Shown in pieces: positions 6,972-18,532 of a stretch of 64,000 nt of DNA (its first letter is position 1; each line of letters starts with the position of its first letter). The notes below the pieces were generated by a model, which was not told the DNA's origin, ran no database searches, and saw nothing but the letters and a program-made list of their open reading frames with translations. A program made the translations under genes and the position numbers. The stretch is from JAVBMJ01 sp031551275 (GTDB lineage: Bacteria > Bacteroidota > Bacteroidia > Bacteroidales > Rikenellaceae): the NCBI GenBank assembly GCA_031551275.1, contig JAVBNX010000005.1, positions 1 to 64,000 of the forward strand, given 5' to 3'.

Positions 6972-8318
6972 ATGGAATTGAATAAAATTACCGCCATATC
7001 GCCCATAGACGGGCGTTACAGGAATACGGCCGAGCCCCTGGCCGCCTACTTTTCGGAGCTGGCCCTGATCCGCTACCGCGTGATGGTCGAGGTCGAGTAT
7101 TTTATCGCGCTGTGCGGCATTCCGTTGCCCCAGCTCAAGAACGTGCCTGCGGGGACGGATGAAAGGCTGCGGGATATATACCGCGATTTTCCGGAGGAGT
7201 ATGCATTAAGAGTCAAAGAGATAGAGAAGACCACCAACCATGACGTGAAGGCGGTCGAGTACTTCATCAAAGAGAAATTCGACGAGATGGGCCTCGGGGG
7301 CGCCAGGGAGTTCATCCACTTCGCGCTTACCTCGCAGGACATCAACAACACCGCCGTGCCCTGCTCCCTGCGGGACTCGATCAGCGAGGTCTACACCCCG
7401 GCGCTGGACGAGATCGTATCCACGTTGAAGGCCCTGGCCGAGGATTGGAGCGACGTGCCCCTTCTGGCGCGCACCCACGGGCAGCCCGCCTCGCCCACCA
7501 AGCTGGGCAAGGAGCTGATGGTCTTTGTCGAGCGGATCGAAAAGCAGGTCGATTTGTTGCGCTCCATCCCCTCGCCGGCCAAGTTCGGGGGGGCGACGGG
7601 CAACTTCAACGCCCACGTGGCGGCCTATCCCGGGATCGACTGGGTGGCGTTCGCCAACAACTTCGTCAACGGGGTGCTGCGCCTCGAAAGGTCGCAGACC
7701 ACCACCCAGATCGAGCACTACGACAACATCGCCGCCATATTCGACAACCTCAAGCGGATCAACACCATTCTGGTGGACCTAAGCAGGGACATCTGGACCT
7801 ACATCTCGATGGACTACTTCAAGCAGAAGATCAAGGCAGGCGAGGTGGGCTCGTCGGCCATGCCGCACAAGGTAAACCCGATCGATTTCGAGAACGCGGA
7901 GGGCAATCTGGGGATCGCGAACGCCCTGTTCGAACATTTGGCAGCAAAATTGCCTGTATCGAGGTTGCAAAGGGATTTGACCGATTCGACCGTGCTGCGC
8001 AACACCGGTGTGCCGATGGCGCACACCCTGATCGCGTTCCGATCGATCCTCAAGGGGCTATCCAAGTTGATCCTCAACACGGAAGCCATCGACAGGGACC
8101 TGGAGGAGAACTGGGCGGTCGTCGCCGAGGGGATACAGACCATCCTGCGGAGCGAAAACTACCCGTCGCCCTACGAAGCGCTGAAGGCCCTGACAAGGAC
8201 CAATAAGGCCATCACCCGGGAGGACATCCGCGAATTCATCAATTCGCTCGACGTCAGCCCCGAAGTAAAGGAAAGACTCAGAAAACTCACCCCGAGGAGT
8301 TACACGGGGGTATATTAA
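6972..8318 (+). CDS. purB: Adenylosuccinate lyase
   Basis: A 448-residue enzyme of purine synthesis. It removes fumarate from SAICAR and from adenylosuccinate, acting twice on the way to AMP. The fumarase/aspartase superfamily signature GSSAMPHKVNPIDFENAEGN is present around residues 292-311, with the N-terminal ISPIDGRYR characteristic of the E. coli-type PurB and LTSQDINNTA and ARTHGQPASPT motifs for substrate binding. Length matches the family. The rubredoxin gene follows by 19 nt and may be co-transcribed. Other purine genes (purE, hpt) lie near 25 kb. Confidence 0.96.
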   Translation: MELNKITAISPIDGRYRNTAEPLAAYFSELALIRYRVMVEVEYFIALCGIPLPQLKNVPAGTDERLRDIYRDFPEEYALRVKEIEKTTNHDVKAVEYFIKEKFDEMGLGGAREFIHFALTSQDINNTAVPCSLRDSISEVYTPALDEIVSTLKALAEDWSDVPLLARTHGQPASPTKLGKELMVFVERIEKQVDLLRSIPSPAKFGGATGNFNAHVAAYPGIDWVAFANNFVNGVLRLERSQTTTQIEHYDNIAAIFDNLKRINTILVDLSRDIWTYISMDYFKQKIKAGEVGSSAMPHKVNPIDFENAEGNLGIANALFEHLAAKLPVSRLQRDLTDSTVLRNTGVPMAHTLIAFRSILKGLSKLILNTEAIDRDLEENWAVVAEGIQTILRSENYPSPYEALKALTRTNKAITREDIREFINSLDVSPEVKERLRKLTPRSYTGVY

Positions 8319-8337
8319 CAACTTAATAAAAAAAGCT

Positions 8338-8496
8338 ATGCAAAAGTACAAATGCGGCGTTTGCGGATACGTTTACGATCCGGCCAAAGGCGACCCCGAC
8401 AACGGCATCGAGCCCGGAACTTCCTTCGAAAACCTCCCCGAAGATTGGGTGTGCCCGATTTGCCAGGAGGGCAAATCGGAATTCGAACCGGTATAA
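8338..8496 (+). CDS. Rubredoxin
   Basis: A short 52-residue gene starting at the ATG at 8338. It has the two iron-binding knuckles CGVCGY (Cys6, Cys9) and CPICQ (Cys39, Cys42) of an Fe(Cys)4 rubredoxin, plus the expected YVYDPAKGDP and FENLPEDWVCP. It is a small cytoplasmic one-electron carrier, often serving oxygen or peroxide reductases in anaerobes. The second knuckle ends in Gln where most rubredoxins have Gly. It lies 19 nt after purB and is followed by a strong terminator. Confidence 0.95.
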   Translation: MQKYKCGVCGYVYDPAKGDPDNGIEPGTSFENLPEDWVCPICQEGKSEFEPV

Positions 8497-8502
8497 ACTA
8501 AG

Positions 8503-8530
8503 ACCGGAGGCATATTGTCTCCGGTTTTTT
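8503..8530 (+). terminator. Terminator after purB-rubredoxin
   Basis: ACCGGAG / CTCCGGT stem with a 9-nt loop followed by TTTTT, 6 nt after the rubredoxin stop. Confidence 0.85.
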
Positions 8531-8541
8531 ATTCGCTATGT

Positions 8542-9564
8542 ATGAAGAGTTTTGGCAGCGACAACCATTCAGGGATACATCCGACAATCTTAGAGGCTTT
8601 AGCGGCGGCCAACCACGGGCACGCCGTTGCCTACGGCGACGACCCGATCACCGCGCGGGTGGAGGGGATGTTGCGCGGGCTGTTCGGGGAGAAGGCCGAA
8701 TCCTACCTCGTGTTCAACGGGACGGCTGCCAACATGCTGGCCCTGGGCGGCATGGTCAGGAGCTTCGAGGCGGTCGTCTGTCCCGCGACGGCCCACATCA
8801 ACACCGACGAGTGCGGCGCGCCCGAGCGGCAATGCGGGTGCAAGCTGATCGGGGTGGAGACCCCCGACGGGAAGCTGACGCCCGGGCTGGTCAGGCCCCG
8901 GCTCAAGGATTTCGGATCGGTGCACCAGTCCCAGCCCAAAGTGATCTCCATATCCCAGCCCACCGAGCTGGGGACCCTCTACACGGCCGAAGAGATCGCC
9001 GCGCTGGCGGAGTTGGCGCACAGCCACGGCATGAAACTCCACGTGGACGGTGCGCGGCTGGCCAATGCGCTGGCGGCCACGGGGCTGGATCCGATGGAAA
9101 TGATCACCCGTACCGGCGTGGACGCGCTCTCGCTCGGCGGGACGAAGAACGGCCTGATGCTGGGCGAGGCGGTGGTCTTTCCCCAGGGCGCTCCCGACAA
9201 CGGCGCCCCGTTCAGGCGCAAGCAACTGATGCAGCTCCCCTCCAAGATGCGTTTCGTGGCGGCCCAATTCGAGGCTTACCTTACCGACGACCTTTGGTTG
9301 CGCATGGCGGCCCACTCCAACCGGATGGCCACGGTATTGGCGCAAGGGGCCTCCGGAATCCGAGGCGTGGAGCTTGTCCAGCGCCGGCAGGTCAACGCGG
9401 TATTCGCCCGGCTTTCGGCCGCGGCCATCGAAAAACTCAGGGAGCATTACTATTTCTACAATTGGGACGGCCCCGAAGTGGTGCGCTGGATGACCAGTTG
9501 GGACACCACGCAGGGGGACGTGGAGGGGTTTTTGGAGCGGCTCAAAGAGGCTGTGAAAATTTAG
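8542..9564 (+). CDS. ltaE: Low-specificity threonine aldolase
   Basis: 340 residues from the ATG at 8542; an earlier frame opening at 8515 lies within the preceding terminator and is discounted. It is a PLP enzyme of the beta-eliminating lyase family, cleaving L-threonine or allo-threonine to glycine and acetaldehyde. Motifs: SDNHSGIHP at the start, FNGTAANMLAL and HINTDECGAPE for cofactor and substrate contacts, HVDGARLANAL with the PLP-pairing Asp, and the Schiff-base Lys in LSLGGTKNG. Probably a single-gene unit. Confidence 0.9.
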   Translation: MKSFGSDNHSGIHPTILEALAAANHGHAVAYGDDPITARVEGMLRGLFGEKAESYLVFNGTAANMLALGGMVRSFEAVVCPATAHINTDECGAPERQCGCKLIGVETPDGKLTPGLVRPRLKDFGSVHQSQPKVISISQPTELGTLYTAEEIAALAELAHSHGMKLHVDGARLANALAATGLDPMEMITRTGVDALSLGGTKNGLMLGEAVVFPQGAPDNGAPFRRKQLMQLPSKMRFVAAQFEAYLTDDLWLRMAAHSNRMATVLAQGASGIRGVELVQRRQVNAVFARLSAAAIEKLREHYYFYNWDGPEVVRWMTSWDTTQGDVEGFLERLKEAVKI

Positions 9565-9604
9565 GCAGGGATTTTGTAGTAAGGGGATATAAACCATTAC
9601 TGCA

Positions 9605-10162
9605 ATGAAAAAGCACATCTTATTTGCGGCTACAACCCTACTGCTTGCAACCGCATTGCAGATCCCAGTATCTGCCGTTACCCTGGAAAACGAAGCCTCC
9701 AAAGAGGAGCGCCAGGAAGAGAAAGAAGCCCGGGCCAAAGCCCGCGAACAGAAACAGGCCGAGTACGAGCGTTTCGTCGATTCGCTGGTCATCGCCAAGA
9801 CGTTCGCCTTTATCCCCAGCACCTTCGAAATGGAGCCTGCAGGAAGGCCCCGCAACATCTCGAATCCTACCTTCCGGATGGACTTCCTCTACAAGGGCGA
9901 CGTGGACATCTGCCTGCCCTACTTCAAGGGAATTACCCCGCCCTACATGATCACGGTGCTCAACTACACCATCACGCCGAGGGGATACATCGCCGTACAG
10001 ACCGACCACGGCTGGAACATCAAGTTTACGTCGAGCCTGTACAGCTCCAACACCTACACGTTTGAAATGACCATTTACAAGAAGACGGGCGAAGTGAACC
10101 TCGACATCTCCACAGACCTCTACAATACGGTAACTTACACCGGAAGTATTATTGCGAATTAA
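9605..10162 (+). CDS. DUF4251-like secreted protein
   Basis: 185 residues with an N-terminal signal peptide (hydrophobic to about residue 24, cleavage near VSAVT). A highly charged, helix-prone segment (residues 30-58, rich in K, E, R and Q) follows, then a beta-rich domain. The layout, with AYERF-like helix then FIPSTFEM and a DFLYKGDVDICLPYFKG core, matches Bacteroidetes DUF4251 proteins. Function unknown; probably periplasmic. A terminator follows at 10213. Confidence 0.7.
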   Translation: MKKHILFAATTLLLATALQIPVSAVTLENEASKEERQEEKEARAKAREQKQAEYERFVDSLVIAKTFAFIPSTFEMEPAGRPRNISNPTFRMDFLYKGDVDICLPYFKGITPPYMITVLNYTITPRGYIAVQTDHGWNIKFTSSLYSSNTYTFEMTIYKKTGEVNLDISTDLYNTVTYTGSIIAN

Positions 10163-10212
10163 TAAATCAAGGCTTTAGAAAGTATTGAAAAACCTATCTA
10201 AAAATGAGACGA

Positions 10213-10247
10213 CGGCCTCCCACTCATCCGGGAGGCCGCCGTTTTTT
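10213..10247. terminator. Terminator between convergent genes
   Basis: CGGCCTCCC / GGGAGGCCG stem with an 8-nt loop, then CCGTTTTTT on the plus strand. It ends the DUF4251 gene. Confidence 0.85.
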
Positions 10248-10264
10248 ATGCAGGCGTGCAGGCT

Positions 10265-10606
10265 CTATCCGAGGAAATCCTCGCGCACGGGGCTGAACAC
10301 GTCGATCACGGTGCCCGCATCGATGCAGATTACCTGGTGCATCAAATTGGGGGCGACGTAGAACCCGTCCCCGGCGACCGCCTCGATCTTCTCGCCCTCG
10401 ATCTCCACGCTGAACTTTCCGCTCACGACATATGAGGTCTGGGTGTGGAAATGGTTGTGGCGCGCACCCACCGCACCCGATTCGAAATGGACCTTAACCA
10501 GCATGATCTGGTTGTCGGTGCCCATGATCTGGCGCGTAAGGCCCTGGCCGATGGGCTCCCATGCCATTTCGCGCTCAATAAAGAATTTTTCCCTGTCTGC
10601 TGCCAT
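10265..10606 (-). CDS. Cupin-domain protein, KdgF-like
   Basis: 113 residues from the ATG at 10606. It is a single cupin barrel with the metal-binding motif ARHNHFHTQTSYVVSG (two His plus Gln) and second motif GDGFYVAPNLMHQV (His). The start WEPIGQGLTRQIMGTDNQIM resembles KdgF-type cupins that linearise uronate breakdown products, but no uronate genes are nearby, so the substrate is unassigned. It is divergent from the metallo-hydrolase gene, with facing TAAATTTG boxes between them. Confidence 0.75.
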   Translation of the reverse strand: MAADREKFFIEREMAWEPIGQGLTRQIMGTDNQIMLVKVHFESGAVGARHNHFHTQTSYVVSGKFSVEIEGEKIEAVAGDGFYVAPNLMHQVICIDAGTVIDVFSPVREDFLG

Positions 10607-10624
10607 AATTATCAAGTTATTCGA

Positions 10625-10652
10625 CAAATTTAACAAAGTTTTCGTAAATTTG
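10625..10652. promoter_or_regulatory. Divergent -7 elements (cupin / MBL-cysK)
   Basis: TAAATTTG on the minus strand (10632-10625) and the same sequence on the plus strand (10645-10652). They serve the cupin gene and the MBL-cysK pair respectively. Confidence 0.6.
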
Positions 10653-10671
10653 CTAAACAAAATTTTCCGGT

Positions 10672-11519
10672 ATGAAGATCCTCACCCTATCTCTTATCGT
10701 TGCGGCATCGGCTTTGCAGGTTTATGCACAAAACACATTTACTACCATGGCCGGCAAATGCAAAGTAGTCCTGCTCAGCGAAGGGCAGGGCCAGGGCAAC
10801 GCCTCGATCCTGGTCGGAGCCACGCCCGAGATGCTCAAAAAGTGCATCCCGGAGGGGACATTCCCCAACGCGTGCAACGTCTTTTTGGTGCAGACGCCCG
10901 ACAAAAAGAATATCCTCATCGACGCAGGATACGGCAAGCTACTGGAACAGAACCTCAAAGAGCAGGGGCTGACCCCGGGCGACATCGACGCGGTGTTGCT
11001 TACCCACATGCACCCCGACCACATCGGCGGGCTGGTAAAAGAGGGCGCCGTAGCATTCCCCAAAGCGGAGATCCATGTTTCGGATGCGGAGCTGGCCTAT
11101 TGGACCCAGACCAACCCGAATCCCCTGGCGATGAAGGTCAACGAGCTGTACCGCGAGCGGATCAAAACCTTTACCCCGACCGGGCTGAGAAGCGGGGATA
11201 ACGTGCGCGTGCTCTCCATCTTCAGGGCGGTAAGCCTTCCCGGCCATACCCCCGGCCACTGCGGGTTCATGCTCGTAGCGCAGCAAAGGATCCTTTTCTG
11301 GGGCGACATTACCCATGCCATGGCCATCCAGATGCCTTTCCCCCAGGTGGCCGTTACCTACGATTCAGACCCCGAAGAGGCTGTCAAAAGCCGCAAACAG
11401 GCATTCTCGGCAGTCATCGCAAACCAGATCCCCGTCGCGGGGGCGCACATCCCCTACCCCGGCATGGGAACCATCGCAAGGGACGAGAAGGGAAGGTACG
11501 TTTTTACACCGATGCAACC

Positions 11520-11523
<4 letters not shown>
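10672..11523 (+). CDS. Secreted MBL-fold metallo-hydrolase
   Basis: 283 residues with a signal peptide (to about residue 19, VYAQN). Metallo-beta-lactamase-fold motifs are present: LLTHMHPDHIGG (HxHxDH, zinc ligands), SLPGHTPGHCGF and the bridging Asp in FWGDITHA, with a final His in VAGAHIPYPG. This resembles AHL-lactonase/AttM-like hydrolases rather than true beta-lactamases; the substrate is unknown. Its stop overlaps the cysK start by 4 nt (ATGA), so the two are translationally coupled. The export signal is odd for a partner of a cytosolic cysteine synthase. Confidence 0.85.
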
Positions 11524-12446
<923 letters not shown>

Positions 12447-12469
12447 AACCAACCCGGGACTACCGACCC

Positions 12470-14032
12470 ATGACAGAAGACCCAACCCATTTTATAACCG
12501 ACTTTATCGAGCTGATCAACAGCGACCTGGGCGCCAAAGAAAAATTGACGGCGGGGCTCAGGGTGCTCTGTACCCGTTTCGGGTATGACAAGGGGTTTGC
12601 CTACCAGACCGACGGGTTTCACTTCTTCCACCTGATGGAGTGCTACGGCAACCAGGACAAATCCCTGCTCCGCAGATTGGAGATCAGCAGGATACGGGAG
12701 GAGCAGGCCGCGCAACTGGGCGAGAAAGTGTTCCTGTACGCACGCCGCGGGGGCGGCTCCCCGGCGCAGGCCGCGTTGCTGGATATGGTCGGGGCCGACC
12801 GTATGCTGCTCTACCCGGCCCGGGACAAGGACCACGTAACCGTCGGCTGGATCGGATTGGCGGGGAAAGGCGATCCGGAGGTCACGGATGAAGAGATCCG
12901 CATTACCCAATTGTTGGCCGGCCTGATGGCCAGGGAGTTGACCGTCAGGGAGCACAAAGCCCGGACCAAGCGGGCGAAAAAGACGCTGGAAAGCATCATG
13001 AACAACATGGGGGTCGACATTTACGTCAACTCCTTCGATACGCACGAGATGCTCTACGCCAACCGTTCGATGGCGGCGCCTTACGGCGGCTGGAAGCACT
13101 TCGAGGGCAAAAAGTGCTACAACGCGCTCTACACGGACAAGACCGGCGAGTGCGAGTTCTGTCCCAAGAAGAACATCATCGACCAGAACGGGAGGCCCAC
13201 CAAAGTCTACTCATGGGACTACCAGAGGCCCTTCGACGGGTCGTGGTTCCGGGTATTCAGCGCGGCCTTCGAGTGGATCGACGGCCAGATGGCCCACGTG
13301 ATTACCAGCGTGGACATTACCCACCAGAAAAACATCGAGCAGCAACTCGTCGAGGCCAAGGAGAAAGCCGAGCGGCTCGACCGCCAGAAATCGGCCTTCC
13401 TGGCCAACATGGGCCACGAGATACGCACCCCGATCAATGCGATCGTGGGCTTCTCGGAGCTGATCCCCCAGACCGAGGATCCGGCCGAGCGCGAGGTGTT
13501 CGGCAACATCGTGCGCCAGAACAGCGACCTTTTGATGCAACTGGTCGCCGATATCCTCGACCTGTCGAAGATCGAGGCGGGGATGCTGCACTTCGAGAAA
13601 GAGAGCCTGGACACCCAACCGCTGTGCGAGCAGATCGCCCTATCCTACAAGGTGCGGGGCACGGAGGTCCCCGTGGTGGCGGCCCCGGACGGCTCCCATA
13701 CCATCACGAGCGATCGCAAACGGCTGACCCAGGTGCTGACCAACTTTGTGAACAACGCCCTGAAATTCACCACCCAGGGGCAGATCACTGTCGGGACCCT
13801 GCCCCCGGAGAACGGCATGATCGAGTTCTTCGTGCAGGACACCGGGACGGGCATCGCGCCCGAAAAACTGGCCGAGGTGTTCGACCGTTTCGTCAAGCTC
13901 AACGACAAGGTCTCGGGCACAGGGTTGGGATTGTCGATCTGCAAGAGCATCGTCGAGCAACTCGGCGGGCAGATCGGGGTCGAATCGGAGCTGGGGAAGG
14001 GGTCGAGGTTCTGGTTCAGGCACCCTATTTAA
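12470..14032 (+). CDS. PAS-domain sensor histidine kinase
   Basis: 520 residues. A GAF-like N-terminal region (about 1-165) precedes a PAS domain (about 180-285) containing a Cys pair (CEFCPKKN), a coiled connector, a HisKA domain with the phospho-His in NMGHEIRTPINAIVG (about 310-325), and a HATPase domain with FVNNALKF, DTGTGI and GTGLGLSI boxes. There is no membrane segment and no receiver, so it is a soluble kinase that must phosphorylate a separate regulator; none is adjacent. The PAS Cys pair could be redox or metal sensitive (inference). Confidence 0.88.
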   Translation: MTEDPTHFITDFIELINSDLGAKEKLTAGLRVLCTRFGYDKGFAYQTDGFHFFHLMECYGNQDKSLLRRLEISRIREEQAAQLGEKVFLYARRGGGSPAQAALLDMVGADRMLLYPARDKDHVTVGWIGLAGKGDPEVTDEEIRITQLLAGLMARELTVREHKARTKRAKKTLESIMNNMGVDIYVNSFDTHEMLYANRSMAAPYGGWKHFEGKKCYNALYTDKTGECEFCPKKNIIDQNGRPTKVYSWDYQRPFDGSWFRVFSAAFEWIDGQMAHVITSVDITHQKNIEQQLVEAKEKAERLDRQKSAFLANMGHEIRTPINAIVGFSELIPQTEDPAEREVFGNIVRQNSDLLMQLVADILDLSKIEAGMLHFEKESLDTQPLCEQIALSYKVRGTEVPVVAAPDGSHTITSDRKRLTQVLTNFVNNALKFTTQGQITVGTLPPENGMIEFFVQDTGTGIAPEKLAEVFDRFVKLNDKVSGTGLGLSICKSIVEQLGGQIGVESELGKGSRFWFRHPI

Positions 14033-14240
14033 AAAAGCCTATGATCGGAATATCCAGGCCGTTGGCAATCTTTACAAGAGTTCCGATCGTAAAATTCGTT
14101 CTGCCTTTTTCGATTCTTACCACATTGGTATATTCAATGTCGAGTTTGTCGGCAAAGTCCTGAATCGACAAGCCTTTTTCTTCTCTTAACTTCCTGATGC
14201 GCAAACCTATTTCGGTTAGCGTGCCTTGTTTGTCAAGCAT
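14025..14240 (-). CDS. XRE-family transcriptional regulator
   Basis: 71 residues from the ATG at 14240; an upstream ATG at 14252 lies inside a palindrome and would add four residues. It is essentially a single HTH_3 domain: IGLRIRKLREEKGLSIQDFA, then the recognition helix in NVVRIEKGRTNFTIGTLVKI. The size is that of a Cro/C-protein-like regulator. Identical 12-bp palindromes overlap its start and lie 50 bp away, suggesting autoregulation and control of the divergent 14334 gene. It overlaps the kinase gene tail-to-tail by 8 nt and is AT-rich. Confidence 0.85.
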   Translation of the reverse strand: MLDKQGTLTEIGLRIRKLREEKGLSIQDFADKLDIEYTNVVRIEKGRTNFTIGTLVKIANGLDIPIIGFFK

Positions 14241-14247
14241 AATTTCT

Positions 14248-14259
14248 ATCATATATGAT
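14248..14259. promoter_or_regulatory. Palindromic operator candidate 1 (XRE)
   Basis: ATCATATATGAT, a perfect 12-bp palindrome at the start of the XRE gene. Its last T is also the first base of the TTG -33 element of the divergent promoter. Confidence 0.6.
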
Positions 14260-14279
14260 TGACTTCAAAGAAATATATT

Positions 14280-14287
14280 TATATTTG
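14280..14287 (+). promoter_or_regulatory. -7 element of the 14334 gene
   Basis: TATATTTG with a TTGAC at 14259-14263 as the -33 element. Transcription should start near 14294, just ahead of operator 2. Confidence 0.6.
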
Positions 14288-14297
14288 CCTCATTCTA

Positions 14298-14309
14298 ATC
14301 ATATATGAT
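14298..14309. promoter_or_regulatory. Palindromic operator candidate 2 (XRE)
   Basis: A second exact copy of ATCATATATGAT, 50 bp centre to centre from the first and immediately downstream of the predicted start site of the divergent gene. Confidence 0.6.
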
Positions 14310-14333
14310 CGAAGTACGATTATCGAACAGGTC

Positions 14334-14753
14334 ATGCAATCAGAAAACATCTTTACAGGCAAATGGAAAATTGTCAGCGTGTACTGCTACGTTCAGCAGC
14401 AGGGGTGGACCTTTATGAAACGATACGGCCCCGGAGATTTTATCTGGGAATTCGAACAGGAAAGACAACTGCTGTCCAGAGTGGGCGAGTCGGGTTTCGA
14501 GGGAAAACTGCATGAACACTTCTCGGACACTCCGAAAGGGGTTACCGAATACGCGTACTACCCTTGCGACCGCAAGCTATACATCGACCGTTCGGATTAT
14601 GAGCCGGTCGGATACTGCAACATCTGCGTAAACGACCGTTACAGGGCGGAATACATCCGCGAAAACGAGTACTGGCTATACGATCTGGAGGATGTCGAAA
14701 AAGAACCGGAAGATTACCGGTTCCGTTTAAAGATCAAAAAGATACGGGAATGA
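14334..14753 (+). CDS. Hypothetical protein, lipocalin-like start
   Basis: 139 residues from the ATG at 14334; the frame extends further upstream but through promoter and operator sequence. No signal peptide. The start, FTGKWKIVSVYCYVQQQGW, recalls the GxW strand of lipocalin-like domains, and the rest is rich in Tyr and acidic residues (DYEPVGYC, YWLYDLEDVEKEPED). No catalytic motif is evident. It diverges from the XRE regulator and shares its two palindromes, so it is the likely regulatory target. Function unknown. Confidence 0.6.
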   Translation: MQSENIFTGKWKIVSVYCYVQQQGWTFMKRYGPGDFIWEFEQERQLLSRVGESGFEGKLHEHFSDTPKGVTEYAYYPCDRKLYIDRSDYEPVGYCNICVNDRYRAEYIRENEYWLYDLEDVEKEPEDYRFRLKIKKIRE

Positions 14754-14772
14754 ATCCGGATGGCGGCCAGCC

Positions 14773-15855
14773 CTATTTAATCTCCGCGATCACATACTCC
14801 GAGCGGGTTCCGATGCGGAATTTGCCGCCCCAGATGCCGATACCGGGCGAGACGTAGATATGGGTTTTACCCCTTTGGGAGAGGCCGCAGGGGTTTTCAT
14901 AGATCAGTTTGGTTACCCAGGACATGGGCCAGACCTGGCCGTAGTGGGTGTGGCCGGAGAACTGGATATCGGCCCCGCACTGCTCCGCCTCGGAGAGGTC
15001 CGAGGGTTGGTGGTCGACCACGATGACGGGCTTGCCGGGGTCGAGGCCCGCCACCAACTCGCTGAGGGGCTTGCGGTGGTGGTTGCTGCGGTCGTCGCGT
15101 CCTATGATACAGCATCCGGCGGCCTCCACCACCGAGTCCTGCAACAGGGTGATGCCCAGGTTTTTGATCAGGTCGGCGCTGCGCTCTGCGCCCGAGATGT
15201 ACTCGTGGTTGCCCAGCACGGCGTAGACGCCGTATTTGGCGTTGATCCGGTCGAACGGGCGGCCCAGGTCCATCTTTTCGACGGCGCCGACCATGTTGTC
15301 GATCAGATCGCCGCCGATCAGCACCACGTCGGGCGACTGGGCGGCCAGCAAATCGATCCAGCCTTCCAGTTCGCTTTTGCCGATGGTCATCCCCAGGTGC
15401 AGATCGCTGATAAATGCGACTTTCAGGGGGGCGTTCTTGCCGGTGTCGACCGTTATCCGCTCCTCATGCTTGTGGCGGTAGTGGAGGTAGCCCGAGGTAA
15501 GCAGCAGGGCCAAAGCTCCCATCAGAACGGCGAAGCCGGGCCAACTCTCGCGCATATAAGGATTGAGTGGAACGCCGCACAAGCGCAGGATGTCCAGCAC
15601 CAGAAAGGCGATCAGCAGGTACAAAAAGGCGATCATCCAGTCCGTCCCCAGCCTGTAAAGGCCCGCGGAGAGGGCGTGGGGCAACCGCTCGCCCAGGCCG
15701 AAGACGACGAAGGGCGCGGCCAGCACGACCACGGCGAAGACCACGAGCGCGATCCTTGCCGCTGTGGCGGGAAGCATCTGCCAGAGGCGCAGGAATATAT
15801 AAAAATTCGCTCCCGAGTAGAGCGCGATCATCAAAACGGCGGCGGAGATCCTCAT
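14773..15855 (-). CDS. Membrane-anchored metallophosphoesterase
   Basis: 360 residues from the ATG at 15855; the open frame upstream runs antisense to glmS and is ignored. Four N-terminal membrane helices (residues 1-145) precede a calcineurin-like phosphoesterase domain with the full metal set: FISDLHLG, IGGDLID, LGNHEY, VVDHQP and FSGHTHYGQ. The YkuE/YaeI group of similar architecture acts on lipid-linked substrates such as UDP-diacylglucosamine, but which substrate applies here is unknown. It is transcribed divergently from glmS. Confidence 0.88.
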   Translation of the reverse strand: MRISAAVLMIALYSGANFYIFLRLWQMLPATAARIALVVFAVVVLAAPFVVFGLGERLPHALSAGLYRLGTDWMIAFLYLLIAFLVLDILRLCGVPLNPYMRESWPGFAVLMGALALLLTSGYLHYRHKHEERITVDTGKNAPLKVAFISDLHLGMTIGKSELEGWIDLLAAQSPDVVLIGGDLIDNMVGAVEKMDLGRPFDRINAKYGVYAVLGNHEYISGAERSADLIKNLGITLLQDSVVEAAGCCIIGRDDRSNHHRKPLSELVAGLDPGKPVIVVDHQPSDLSEAEQCGADIQFSGHTHYGQVWPMSWVTKLIYENPCGLSQRGKTHIYVSPGIGIWGGKFRIGTRSEYVIAEIK

Positions 15856-15934
15856 CGATGTAAACTTAACGTTAAAATTTTTGCAAGGTACGAAAAAAGA
15901 GGGGTTGCGGGGGAAATTTTCCTTTAAATCGAGG

Positions 15935-15942
15935 TAATTTTG
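15935..15942 (+). promoter_or_regulatory. -7 element of glmS
   Basis: TAATTTTG, 18 nt before the glmS ATG. Confidence 0.6.
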
Positions 15943-15960
15943 TGGAATACCGAGGCAAAT

Positions 15961-17805
<1,845 letters not shown>

Positions 17806-17830
17806 GCGCCCACCTATATAGCTATATCAT

Positions 17831-18514
17831 TTAAGGTAATTCAGAAGAGCGGATCCAATCAGAGCCATATAGCTCCATGTTATTTTGAACGAACAACTCT
17901 CGAAGAGCATGAAAAAGGTCCTCCTGCCGGTCGGACACCATATTTTCAGTAATGATCGTTTTAACTATGCTTACTTTGCCATGATACTCTCCAAAGCAAT
18001 AGCCTTCAGATGTCGCGGACACATAATTTATAACTTCATCACTATAATGGCCCTCAAAGCATTTAAATACTGACTCTAAATGATCATCAATTTCAACACT
18101 CACTTGTCCGCTGTTGTTTCTAATGTACCGTTTAATCACTTCATTTCTTGGCATTGAAGTGCCATTGAGAACACGCTCCTGATACCTATCAAAGAAATGT
18201 GGAGGAAATATTGTTATCCTACCACCAAATGTAAAACGTGCGAGATACTTACCTTCTGGTCGCTCATAGATACTATGCAAGCCCATACTCGGGTCATCGT
18301 GCTTACCTCTTTTCAAGGCAACATACGTTATCACGACAATATTCTTCTTTTTAACCGTTTTGCACTCATAGGATCTGCTCACAGGAAACCGCGATGACCG
18401 TAATACCAATGATCTGAATTTTTTCCGACAGGCCTCTGCTTTTGAATACAAGCTACTCATGTCATCGAGTAATTCCTTGCAGATCTCCTGCTCGGTCATT
18501 GCGGGTACTATCAT
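17831..18514 (-). CDS. Hypothetical protein in AT-rich patch
   Basis: 227 residues from the ATG at 18514 (a second ATG at 18499 is possible). No signal peptide or membrane segment. A helix-prone N-terminus precedes a beta-rich centre with PHFFDRYQERVL, then a charged C-terminal half. I do not recognise the family. The gene is clearly more AT-rich than glmS and the ribosomal operon around it, has its own palindromic element upstream (18533-18552), and looks acquired. It converges on glmS with a 25-nt gap. Confidence 0.6.
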   Translation of the reverse strand: MIVPAMTEQEICKELLDDMSSLYSKAEACRKKFRSLVLRSSRFPVSRSYECKTVKKKNIVVITYVALKRGKHDDPSMGLHSIYERPEGKYLARFTFGGRITIFPPHFFDRYQERVLNGTSMPRNEVIKRYIRNNSGQVSVEIDDHLESVFKCFEGHYSDEVINYVSATSEGYCFGEYHGKVSIVKTIITENMVSDRQEDLFHALRELFVQNNMELYGSDWIRSSELP

Positions 18515-18532
18515 GGCAAGTTGCTTTTATTT

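Noticed and set aside
15943..15960. glmS ribozyme
   Set aside because: The space between the -7 box and the start codon is far too short for the ribozyme.
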